Shown here piece after piece: positions 55,034 to 64,000 of a stretch of DNA of 64,000 nucleotides. The translations under genes were made by a program, and so were the position numbers. The stretch is from Zasmidium citrigriseum (lineage: Eukaryota; Ascomycota; Dothideomycetes; Mycosphaerellales; Mycosphaerellaceae): positions 744,001 to 808,000 of the forward strand of contig NHNW01000015.1 in NCBI GenBank assembly GCA_002786025.1, in the 5' to 3' direction. Position 1 is the first letter of the stretch, and every line of letters begins with the position of its first letter. Below the pieces are notes generated by a model that did no database searches, was not told the origin of the DNA, and saw only the letters and a program-made list of their open reading frames with translations.

Positions 55034-56942
55034 AGGGATGGGAAGGACAGCGACAGCTCCGAGTAGTCGCCTTCTGATCGTACCGTGAAGTCGGTGGTAG
55101 CGTGAGAGATCTAGCGTTGGTCTCATTGAGGAGGCAGTCGGTGGGAGAGCTAGAGGTGCGTAGATATTGGTTATCAAAAGCAGGTTAATGCACAGGCACC
55201 GAGTCGCTCGTTTCTCAGCTTGTTTTGTCGAGAAAAACTGCGTTGTCCGTCCACGGAAATTGTTGTTGGTCTGTGGGTGAGACTTGGTGTCCTTTGCGGT
55301 TCGTGACTAGAAGTCATCGCTGCTGCTCACGTGCCAGTCGGTTCACTCACTCACGTCTGAGATTGAGATCGGCGATCTCGTACCGGCATATCGTCGGCAG
55401 TCGATTGTGTCTCAGTCTTGTGTAACAGCTGTCGGTTTTTAGAAGATCCCGTCGGGCGGACAGTAGTCTGTCACCACGTCCACGGAAATGGGCAACGTAA
55501 CTGTGGATATGTTCGTGAAGCAGGCAGGCTGAGGGCTCTGGTACGCAAGTTTGACGGGATGGCATTCCCAAATGTCTTCTCGAGACGGGGTGCGTGGACA
55601 GCATATGGGTCATTAGTGCGAAGCCGAGCTGACTTCACCTCTTCAATGGCGTCGATTTCGGGGTCGGCTCTGCCGTTCCCGCTCTTCCTGCCGGAAATGC
55701 TCATCCTGTTTCAAGTCTGCAAGCTGTCCAGACTATCAAACGATGGGTGGCAGAGCGAAGGAAGTGATAAAGCAGGAACGTCCAGATCCAGCAAATGCGA
55801 CTTGACTCGTAAGCTATCGGATGGCCTCATTCGTGGGTATGATTCGGCTTTTGGCTGTAGGATGCGAGGCGGAAGAGGCGTTGTGGAGTGACAACCGCAT
55901 TCTGGTCTTTTTTCCAGCATCATTGTGACCGCATCTCATCTTGCCGTACAGGTACATCCCGGAAGGTCCTCAGCGTGAGCGGTGTAAGTTAGAGAAGACC
56001 ACGACTGTCTTATCCAACTCCACCGGGCTGGTAGGCATCGGGAAGGGCAACGTCCTAGTAAGCATCGTCGGCGCCGGGGGAATGTGAAGGGGAAAGAGAG
56101 GGGAGAATTTTCGCCATGGGGATGGTTTTATAGACTTGGTTTTGGGAGGAATTTCTTGCAAATAGCCTGGTTCCAGGCCTCGTAGCTCGCCAATGGCGCT
56201 GCTATAGATATCTCGATTCCGCGGAAAGTGGTTGTGCCCCTGCACCAGAAGATGTCGACGAGGGAGTGGTGATCGGTTCGGTTAGGCGCGATCAGAGCAA
56301 GAGAAACGGAAGACAGGGATAATCGGCCCGCACCGAGAGACTAATGATGCCAAGGCCTGACGTCGTGGGCCGTGATGCGACGGACCTCAGGCTCGAGGAA
56401 ACAGAGCGAGATCACAGATCACAGCTATCGCCAACCGCTATTGCACGACCGTGGCCTGACCAGACTCCGCCTCGCCCGCGCGCACCGCCACCAATTGCCT
56501 CAACAAGCTCCAGCTCTATCTGCACCTTGCACCGCCCTCCGCGTCGCCCTCTGCCCGCCGAAAGAATCACCACATGCGAAAGCCGACTGCGTGTTGCACC
56601 TCCGCCTTGTCCTCCACCATCCACGCCAAACTCGCCGCAAAGCCCACATTCACTCGCGACGGCCGTGTTTGAGTCAGACGTCCATTGAATCTTTGTGCGC
56701 CGTACAATGGGCCACGAGTAGAAAGGCCCAATTCCTTCCAGCGCTGCCTGGCCCAAATAAGACAGCGCCAGTACATATTCCGCGCCCTCTCCGCCCTCTG
56801 CCTACCCCACCTCCACGAATCTGGAGTCGCTGTCTTCGCTCAGCACCTACGGCTTCGTTATCAGACGAACCTAAAGCCCTCGACACCCTCCTCACATTTC
56901 AATCTCGACCAACGGAAAGCCGCAGAGTCTTGTCTTGGAAGC
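55034..56942. other. intergenic and long HSF1 leader/promoter
   Basis: About 1.9 kb. Its right end (56344-56942) is C-rich and open in several frames, which overlap the Hsf1 start in other phases; these look like composition shadows. A 157-codon frame at 55418-55891 begins only at TTG and has no domain. No perfect heat-shock element was found by eye. Confidence 0.4.
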
Positions 56943-59226
56943 ATGAACACCATGCAGCAATCCGTCCCCAATCGCAAACGCCCTGCTCCAGGCGCAGAAC
57001 CCCTTATGCAGCAGACCATGTCGCCGCAGCCGCAGCCGCAGTACCAATACCAACAGATGCCGGACAACCCCGACTACGCCAACTTCGACTTCTCCACCAC
57101 CTTTCCCACAGATCAGACGTTTGCCGATCCATCACTAGCAGATGCCAACAACAACTTCGCCGCGGCCTTCAACACCTCACAACCGCAAACATACGGCAGC
57201 AACATCGCCCCCGCACCTTCCACGGATCTTGTACGACGTGCGAGAAATCAACAACTAGCGCCGCAGCCGGGGTATCAAGAGCAGTGGAATGGCGGCATGG
57301 GCAATAACATGAACTCGGAGGAGGATGATCTGGAAGAATTGAAGCGTAGGGCGGAGATGGCAAAGAATGAAGCGCGCGGCAAGAGGAAACAAATCCCGCC
57401 GTTTGTGCAGAAATTGAGCAGGTAAGCAATCCGCTCGAATCTTCTGTGCATTGCTGAGTACTAACATATGATTCAGCTTCCTCGATCACGCCAACACAGA
57501 CCTCATTCGCTGGTCGGATGATGGCAAATCGTTCATCGTACTAGACGAGGATGAATTCGCTCGAAAACTGATCCCCGAGCTCTTCAAACACAACAACTAC
57601 GCATCATTCGTTCGTCAGCTCAACATGTACGGTTTCCACAAGACAGTCAACATCACAGACGGCTCGCTACGGCAGTCCGAGAAAGCTCGCAAAGGCGTCA
57701 AGCCACCCAGCATGTACTCCCATCCGTATTTTCGCCGGGGTCAGCCAGATCTGCTGTGGCTGATCCAGAAGCCATCGAGTAAATCGAATGCAAAGAGGAA
57801 GCGAGATGTGAACAAGGACGGGTATGACAGCGATGACGAGAGACAATTCTCGCCAGGACCAGACGGTCGGCCGCACGAGCTAGGAATGCCAGGCGGAGGT
57901 GATGTTGCTCAGATGCCGCGTGGTGAGCTTGCGTCTGTGAGGCAGGAGCTTAAGAAGCTTCAACAACAGCAGAACATCATTTCACGGATGATTGGGCAGC
58001 TGAAAGACCAGAACGACCAGTTCTACCGCCAAGCCACTGCTTTCCAGGCACTACACGACCGACATGAGAACTCCATCAACGCCATTCTCACTTTCCTCGC
58101 CACCTTCTACAATCGCAGTCTGGAAGGACACTCAGGCCAGAACTTGGTGAACATGTTCAACAACCAGGGAAACCAGAACAACCAGCAGAGTGGTGTCGTG
58201 GAAGAATACAACGACAATGGAGCGGAGAACAACCAACAAGTACAGAAGTACGTCAAGCGACCGCAGCTACTCCTCACGGACTCTGCCACAGAGAATGCTC
58301 AGTCTGGGAATGTCACGACACAGCCAAACTCAGCACGAGCATCTGTTAGCCCTCCTGAAGGCGCATCTCCACCCACGCTCAAGCGCGACAGCACATCCAG
58401 TGCGCCACCTCAGCGACCAGCCAGCGCCACTCCTGCGACTGTGGCACCCAGTCCAGTGGTTAAGACTGATGCTCAGACTCCAGATGTCCTGAATCAAGTC
58501 CCTGAGAACGACCAAATGTTGAGCCTCATCAACGATGTCAACGCCTCAACCGCACCAGGAGACAGCGCTTCAACCCCGGCGTACGACTTCACAACGGCTC
58601 TGAACCACTACCAGAACGCTAATGGGAACGCGCCGCTGACTGCAAACCAGAGAGAAGACATGCTCCAGATGATTGCCAACCATCAAGGAGGGGATGCGTC
58701 CAACAACAACGCCTTGACGATGCCCAACATGCCCCCCACTGGATTCAACATGGACGAGTTTGAGCGTCGGAACAAGGAAATCGAGCATCTTCAGGACTTC
58801 CAAAAGCGCCACGACGAAGCCATCAAGGGAGTCGAGAAGAGGCTTGGCCAATTCTCACCTTCAGGATCCATCTCCGGCGCATCTGGCTTGTACAACGGCA
58901 ACTCTGGCTTTGACGGCAATTTCACCATCCCTGACGACTTGAACTTCCAAGATTATCTCAACGACGACTCCGACTTGCGATTCGCGGAAGACAACCCGGA
59001 CATGTTCGGATACAACTTGGACGGTACGGGAGCCGGAGACGCTGGGCAGGGTATGTTCGACACTGGCGCTACGAATGACTACCTGGCGCCGGACACTGCT
59101 GGCGGCAAGGTGGAGAGCCTGAGCAGTGAGGCGACGAGCCCGGCAGCCACTGGCCAGGTTGAGGGAGAAGTAGATGGTGGGGATCAAGATCCGGGCACGC
59201 CCAACAAGAGACAGCGGAGAGCATAG
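56943..59226 (+). CDS. HSF1: heat shock transcription factor Hsf1
   Basis: This trimeric activator binds heat-shock elements and drives chaperone genes. Two exons are inferred, 56943-57421 and 57477-59226, with a 55-base intron (GTAAGC...CAG) that falls inside the DNA-binding domain. The product has 742 residues. Residues 1 to about 150 are Gln/Asn/Pro-rich. The DNA-binding domain (about 152-255) shows PPFVQKLSSFLDHANTDLI across the splice junction, then NNYASFVRQLNMYGFHK, the recognition helix. A heptad-rich trimerisation region follows at about 308-372 (SVRQELKKLQQQQNIISRM). The rest is Asn/Gln/Ser-rich activation sequence. Skn7 is excluded because no response-regulator domain is present. 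Confidence 0.95.
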
Positions 59227-59916
59227 GATGCCCTGCGCGACTTTTTCCAGCTTCCTGACGATTCCAATATCTGACGAGGTCATTTCGCATCGACGGTGCG
59301 CAGCCGCAGCTGCATTCACGAAATACATGAGGCGTACAGTGGGGTTTGTGATTACATTTTCTTTTCAAAAGAAAGAGAGACAGGCAGAAGCCGGAAGAAA
59401 AGTCTGGAGATGATGCTATTGTCTTGAGTTTGTGGATACCCCTGAGAGCTGCTAGTACGTATGGAAAGCAGACAGTTTCTTTTTTCTTTGACTTCCTACT
59501 TCCTTTCCATTCCCACCCAACCTATATCCTCTTGTCCTTGATTCCGTTCTTTGCTTGTTCCGACATCTTCTTGGGATCAGACTTACTAATCCCTCCCAGC
59601 ACACTGGTCAAAGCCCAGCGGCTTTTCCAATCCAACCACACGACGCATTTTGGTACAGCAAGCTGGTCAGCATTACTTCCCAGCGCCCTCAAGAATTGCG
59701 AGAATTGTTGCCTGTGGATGACCCCTCCGGAACGAGCGCGTGATAGCACGGACGAGGGGATTTTATTTTTGGGAGGGGGTATTTATTCTTCGCTGCGAGG
59801 GCTTTGAGAGATCTTTCGGATTTTGACACTGAGATACTTCGACACGGTCCGACTTCGATAACAAGATACTGCGATACCGAAAGACTTCGTTACTGAGATA
59901 TTCAACACCGCCCACC
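59227..59916. other. intergenic between HSF1 and membrane protein gene
   Basis: HSF1 3' flank and promoter of the next plus-strand gene. It includes T- and A-rich tracts around 59480 and 59760. A purine/pyrimidine pattern of GATACTTCGA-like repeats occurs at about 59825-59905. No gene is seen. Confidence 0.45.
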
Positions 59917-62223
59917 ATGTACGGCGCCATGGACACAGCCGGCAAACTGCACGCCCTCCTCGTCCCCGGATCCGTTCCGACGCAACGATGTCCAACCCCG
60001 AAACCAGCGCCAACCATGTACATCGGCCCGTCGTTTACGGAAGTCTCGATGCTCTTCGCCCTGGGTTTCATGACCATCGAAATCGCCATCGATTCGATCA
60101 ACAACTTCTACCTCAAACGCAAAGGCTCCTCGCTCGGCGCCGAAAAGAAGAAACTCGACGCCGCCCTCAAGAGAGCTAAAGGTGAAGGACGTATTGCCGA
60201 TGTCGAGGTCCTGGAGAGGCTTTTTGAGACTCGGGAGCGGACGGCGAAGATGATGGAGTGCATTGGTGTCGCTTTGGCAATCGTGCCGGGGATTTCGTTG
60301 ATTTTTGAGAGGGTCGATTTGGCCGCTCTCATGTATGGCGTTTTCGATGTCTCGATGATTCTGGCTATTGTTGCGGGGTTTGGGATTGGGTTCTATGATC
60401 TTGTTCTGAAAGCCAAGGATTGGATGGTGAAGGAGAAGACGGAGAAGGTCAGGGCCAAAGACGAACAGAACCGGAAACCCACCTCGACGCGCGACACGAC
60501 CTGGACTTTTGCGGCTACTTGTGCCATCGCCGTCCTGGTTGTTAATGCCTTGGTCACTGTGCTTCCGAACTGCGAGAGCTTTGTGGCGATTTTCCTGAGT
60601 GCGGCGGTGGGTTTCGCTTCTGTAGAGTTTGGGCCTAGAGTCTGGGCGAAGGCGAAGGAACTTGGGCCTAAAGTCTGGGTCAAGGTCAAGGAGATGCGAG
60701 CCAAAGCGAAGGCCAAGAGCAGGGTGGATGGCAAAGACGAACGGGACGTCCTCGCGCTTTCGTTGGTTACTGCGCCGGTCTTTGGGTGGCTTCTTCAGCC
60801 GCTTGTTTGTGTTTCGATGGAGAAGGTTGTGCTTTTGAATTCGATGGTTGTGGGTGTGGCGTTGACTGCGGCGAGTTGGCAGAAGAGGAAGGAGATGAGG
60901 ATGAGGGCAAAGGTCAAGGGTGGTGAGGCGACGAAGGGGGAGGCTGAGGAGAAGGCCAAAACTCCCATCGCCACGCCATCGAAGTCCCCAAGAGACACTC
61001 CTGCGATGGCACCACCGCGCCGCGACTCCGCCTCCTCGACTCGGCCTGGATTGAAGGAGTACCAAAACATCCTGAAGCAGGCCGATGATCTCTGCAAGCT
61101 CATGAACAGCAACCCGGTCTCCTCGCCAAAGCAACCCGTCTCGCAACCCGACCTCACCGCGAACGCCGACACAATCTCCAGACTCTTCACCGGCAAACCC
61201 GCTCCTCCCACCACCACACCAGCGCATCCCAAGCCAACCTATGACCCAGCACAAGTCCCCCGCCTCTCCCCCGAAACCGCAGCTCAAATCGAGGAATATC
61301 GTCGCAACCGCGCGGCGAATAAGAATGACGAGAGGTACTCTTTGCGACCGATTGTTTTGCAGAATCCGCTTCCGTCGCAGTCCCCGGCTTTGAAGTTGGC
61401 GATAGGGTTGAAGGAGAGGGTTGGAGAGAGGAGGAGGGCTGTCCCGGTTCTCAGTCATATTGCTCCCCCAACCCTGCCTAAGCTCGAGGACGAAGGATCA
61501 CTCATTGCATCTATGAACCGTCTCAAGGGCCAGAGGGAGAGAAGGTCATATGATTTGGAGTATCAGCCTTACTTCCCTCCGGCTCCTCCCTCTGCTTCTA
61601 CAAACAGCGCCGCAGAATTCTTCAACCGCCAACAGGCCATGCCATCCCCCAGCCCGAGATCCAGTCTTCCTCCCTGGTTCCACGCGGACCCAGCATCCAC
61701 ACCACCCTTCTGGCCAACGCTCAACCCTGGCACGTCCTACCTCGACCGCTACCCGCTCGCCTGCGACAACGAGATCCAAGCCAACCTCGAGAATCTCCGC
61801 CGACAACGTGGAGCTGCCCTGGCCTCCGCGAATGCCGTTGCCTCGGACGCCACCGCAGCCGAAAAGCGCGTGCAAGAATTCTTCAAGCGCCGCAATATCA
61901 CAACATCCTCCTCCTCCGACATCCAAGCCAACCTCGAAAACCTCCGCCGACAACGCGGTGACGCACTGGCTTTCGCGAATGAACCTCTACCTTCATCTGC
62001 AAAGCCAGAGACGGAGACGAAGGGTATGTTTGACGACTGTGAGGAGTCTGATTCCGAGGTGGAGGGTGAGGAGAAGAGGCTTTCGTCGGGGAGTTGGGAG
62101 GATTTGACTCATGGTGAGGAGGAAGGTGAGGAGGAGGAGGGTGCTATTGTTGCTGCGCCGGAGGAGGACGAGAATGGAGAGGAGGAAACTGAGGGAGGCG
62201 TTGATGACTGGGTTGAGGTTTGA
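59917..62223 (+). CDS. uncharacterised multi-pass membrane protein with internal repeats
   Basis: A 768-residue single-exon protein I do not recognise. Residues about 35-320 contain five or six hydrophobic segments with a charged loop (KRAKGEGRIADVEVLERLFE) after the first, and a tandem 12-residue repeat, RVWAKAKELGPK then KVWVKVKEMRAK, between segments. From about residue 325 the protein is polar and probably cytosolic, with Pro/Ser-rich stretches, a motif ILKQADDLCKLMNSN, and two copies of IQANLENLRRQRG in the last quarter. The extreme C-terminus is very acidic (long Glu/Asp runs). The ATG is in good context (CACCATGT). Only position next to HSF1 is known about its context. Confidence 0.75.
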   Translation: MYGAMDTAGKLHALLVPGSVPTQRCPTPKPAPTMYIGPSFTEVSMLFALGFMTIEIAIDSINNFYLKRKGSSLGAEKKKLDAALKRAKGEGRIADVEVLERLFETRERTAKMMECIGVALAIVPGISLIFERVDLAALMYGVFDVSMILAIVAGFGIGFYDLVLKAKDWMVKEKTEKVRAKDEQNRKPTSTRDTTWTFAATCAIAVLVVNALVTVLPNCESFVAIFLSAAVGFASVEFGPRVWAKAKELGPKVWVKVKEMRAKAKAKSRVDGKDERDVLALSLVTAPVFGWLLQPLVCVSMEKVVLLNSMVVGVALTAASWQKRKEMRMRAKVKGGEATKGEAEEKAKTPIATPSKSPRDTPAMAPPRRDSASSTRPGLKEYQNILKQADDLCKLMNSNPVSSPKQPVSQPDLTANADTISRLFTGKPAPPTTTPAHPKPTYDPAQVPRLSPETAAQIEEYRRNRAANKNDERYSLRPIVLQNPLPSQSPALKLAIGLKERVGERRRAVPVLSHIAPPTLPKLEDEGSLIASMNRLKGQRERRSYDLEYQPYFPPAPPSASTNSAAEFFNRQQAMPSPSPRSSLPPWFHADPASTPPFWPTLNPGTSYLDRYPLACDNEIQANLENLRRQRGAALASANAVASDATAAEKRVQEFFKRRNITTSSSSDIQANLENLRRQRGDALAFANEPLPSSAKPETETKGMFDDCEESDSEVEGEEKRLSSGSWEDLTHGEEEGEEEEGAIVAAPEEDENGEEETEGGVDDWVEV
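61771..61981 (+). repeat. in-gene direct repeat, two 64-bp copies
   Basis: Copies at 61771-61834 and 61918-61981, offset 147 bases (49 codons, in frame), differ mostly at third positions. Both encode IQANLENLRRQRG followed by an Ala-rich ending with FAN or SAN, indicating duplication kept under protein-level constraint. Confidence 0.85.
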
Positions 62224-62577
62224 TTCCACCCAGTGCTGGATGCACTGCAGCCTTGATGCTTTTGGGAATAGGCGAAAGAGTTTTGGGCCTTGATTGAGGA
62301 GTTATGGGTGAATTTTTGGAGTTCGAAGAGGAAAGATACCCAGGTTCAATGTTTGGTTTCCGCGTTCTGGTACCTTTGACCAGTATTCAGCAGAGAACTC
62401 ATACTGTATAAATCACAATGTTGGCAAGATCAATCGTCCGCCCTTCTTTCCACTCTTCAGCCGAGTAAGAATGCAACCATCAAAACCCCTGCGGGATATA
62501 TAAATCTTCGAATCGAAGAACAAAGATCAATGCTCGAAGCGCAGCAGTCCAAGAGCAATAAAAAGCATATGCCCCTC
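62224..62577. other. intergenic between convergent genes
   Basis: 3' flanks of two convergent genes. A TATATAAAT sequence at about 62497 is likely AT-rich 3' sequence rather than a promoter. Confidence 0.5.
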
Positions 62578-63999
62578 TCAACTCACATGAACACCACCCA
62601 CAAAATCAATAACGCCCTGCAATGAACTCTGCATCTGCTCCATCTGCATCCTCAACGCCTGATTCTCATGCCGGAGCTGCTCGACCGTCGCCCAAGCGGC
62701 ATTATCCCCACCCATGCGCTTGCCATTCGAAAAGGCCGTGCTCTGCTGCGACATGATGCTGCCCCTCGAGTACAGCTGCCGGTCGCTCATGTGCCTGCTA
62801 GGCGTCATGTCCGTGTCCGGCGTCAAGAGGAGATGTGGATGGCGTTGCGAGACGGGCGTCTCCAGACCTGCACTAAAGATCGAAGAGGTGTCCGCGTCGG
62901 ATTCGAAGCCAGAGTCGGAGGCACTACCTGCTGAACCGCGTTTCCGTCTCCGTAAGACTTCCTCGTCGCTCAGAGCTGGGTCGTCGGTCTCTCTTCGTAC
63001 GAGGCGAATTGTCTTTCCTTGTTCGCGTGCTTCTTGTAGCCTCATCTTCTCTTCTGACAGCTGGATGATCAGCTCCTCGTTTACTTGCTTTTGCTCTTGG
63101 TTCTGACGTCCTATGTCTTCCAGTTGCATCTTCAAGTGCTTGGAGCGTGTCTCTGCCTCTTCGACCTCTTCCCTCTGCGCGTCGATCTCGGGCTGGATGT
63201 TGCCAATGTAGTCCGCCTTTTCTTTGTATGCGGCCTGCATGCGTTGGAGGAGGTTGGTAGCGTTGAGGAGCAAATCGTTGAAAGCTTGCGGTGATAGTTC
63301 GTCTGCTGGTCCGTGTGGGAATAGGCTGGTATTGATGTTCATGCTGACGAATTCGTCTTGCGGTGCGTTGGTAGTAGGCGTGGCAGGAGCTGGCATACTA
63401 GGCTTCCGGCTGAACCAGGAGGACTTTGCGGCAGGCTTGGTAGACGCAACACTGGCAACGCTCTCCTTCCGCCGCGTGCTCGGACGCTCTGTGAAACCTG
63501 ACCGATATTCCATGACGAATTCGCTCTCCTCTTTCGTGGGCGAGGTCGGGACACCCAAATGCACCGGTGCTGACTCTCCGTTAAAGAGGTCGCCAAAGAT
63601 CTTTGACTGGCGATTGGAAGCTTTGTCCGCCTTCTCTGGACTGCCGCTGGTGTTACCAGTGTTCAGCTTCGGAAAGTTCGCAGCCCAGGACCTGGCTCGG
63701 CTATGCAAAGCGGTCCCAGAACGGGTCAATGCAGCTGCAGTTGGGTTGGAGGAGGATAGCGACGATAACCACTTGGAGCCCAGACCTTCTCGCGTGTCGG
63801 AAGGTGAAGATTTTGGTGGGTCTCTCAGGCCCACTTCTTCAAAGCCGTCGTCGTTGTCGAGGCGGATCGTAGGTGTTGTACTCTGATCAATGTCTGCACC
63901 GTGGTAGGCGGTAGAGGAGAGATTGGGGGAGGTGTTTACATGGCGCGGAGGGCGAAAGGAGTTTCGCAGCTCGTACTGTGGCGTGGCATGGTCTCCCAT
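62578..63999 (-). CDS. hypothetical coiled-coil protein
   Basis: A 473-residue frame whose ATG lies one base from the window edge, so upstream exons cannot be excluded. Residues 1-225 are Ser/Pro/Thr-rich and probably disordered, with basic-Ser patches. A long coiled coil covers about 240-325 (NLLQRMQAAYKEKADYI, then QREEVEEAETRSKHLKMQL and further heptads). A Ser-rich stretch with many Asp follows, and a second short coiled coil is at the C-terminus (VEQLRHENQALRMQMEQM). The family is probably conserved in Pezizomycotina, but I know no function. It could be a cytoskeletal or polarity scaffold, by inference from architecture alone. Confidence 0.75.
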   Translation of the reverse strand: MGDHATPQYELRNSFRPPRHVNTSPNLSSTAYHGADIDQSTTPTIRLDNDDGFEEVGLRDPPKSSPSDTREGLGSKWLSSLSSSNPTAAALTRSGTALHSRARSWAANFPKLNTGNTSGSPEKADKASNRQSKIFGDLFNGESAPVHLGVPTSPTKEESEFVMEYRSGFTERPSTRRKESVASVASTKPAAKSSWFSRKPSMPAPATPTTNAPQDEFVSMNINTSLFPHGPADELSPQAFNDLLLNATNLLQRMQAAYKEKADYIGNIQPEIDAQREEVEEAETRSKHLKMQLEDIGRQNQEQKQVNEELIIQLSEEKMRLQEAREQGKTIRLVRRETDDPALSDEEVLRRRKRGSAGSASDSGFESDADTSSIFSAGLETPVSQRHPHLLLTPDTDMTPSRHMSDRQLYSRGSIMSQQSTAFSNGKRMGGDNAAWATVEQLRHENQALRMQMEQMQSSLQGVIDFVGGVHVS

Positions 64000-64000
64000 G

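Noticed and set aside
56372..57307. 311-codon plus-strand open frame overlapping the HSF1 start
   Set aside because: It lies in another phase over coding HSF1 sequence, is Arg/Pro/His-rich as expected from C-rich DNA, and has no domain.
59902..61458. 518-codon minus-strand open frame antisense to the membrane protein
   Set aside because: Arg/His/Asn-rich composition is the typical shadow of a GC-rich coding strand; no family features.

Overview
The window is nuclear DNA from a filamentous ascomycete (Pezizomycotina). Short GT-AG introns of about 43-60 bases interrupt many genes. The gene families are typically fungal: Zn2Cys6 regulators, trichothecene-type acyltransferase, Hsf1, a GH31 alpha-xylosidase and S-adenosylmethionine decarboxylase. 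GC-rich, proline-rich hypothetical proteins make Dothideomycetes a reasonable guess, but this is inference. I recognised no rRNA, tRNA, CRISPR or intact transposon. Exon structures were built by hand from splice signals and family conservation. Where the apparent reading frame began at a non-ATG codon, I used the first supported ATG.

Region by region. 1-8.1 kb is conserved housekeeping sequence: AP-1 mu adaptin and mitochondrial ribosomal protein bL27m diverge from one 300-bp promoter, followed by an uncharacterised membrane protein and a membrane-anchored lysozyme-like protein with a long arginine-rich cytoplasmic tail. 8.1-22.7 kb is gene-poor and accessory in character. It holds an epoxide-hydrolase-type enzyme with a diverged tandem repeat at its 3' side, a class B flavin monooxygenase, a processive family 2 glycosyltransferase, a BAHD-like acyltransferase and a short-chain dehydrogenase. 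These look like tailoring enzymes, but no backbone synthase is visible. 23.9-29.9 kb holds two low-complexity hypotheticals, S-adenosylmethionine decarboxylase and an epoxide-hydrolase-fold protein that has lost its nucleophile.

31.8-43.9 kb holds the GH31 alpha-xylosidase, a short-chain dehydrogenase relative without the catalytic Tyr/Lys, a 2EXR/F-box-like protein, a xylose reductase, a secreted epoxide-hydrolase-like enzyme with an 11-nt microexon, and a Zn2Cys6 regulator with an overlapping upstream ORF. Alpha-xylosidase would release xylose and xylose reductase would reduce it to xylitol, so these two could act in sequence on xyloglucan-derived sugar. 45.7-55 kb holds a small secreted Gly/Tyr/Asn-rich protein, a Dal5/Fen2-type transporter, an NTF2-like protein, a regulator-type protein without a DNA-binding domain, and a 1159-residue secreted protein with four apple-like cysteine repeats and an unrecognised C-terminal domain. 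56.9-64 kb returns to conserved sequence: Hsf1, a multi-pass membrane protein with internal repeats, and a coiled-coil protein at the right edge.

Several genes show abrupt switches in strand composition inside the coding sequence, from C-rich to G/T-rich on the sense strand. This pattern is not explained by the annotated features.
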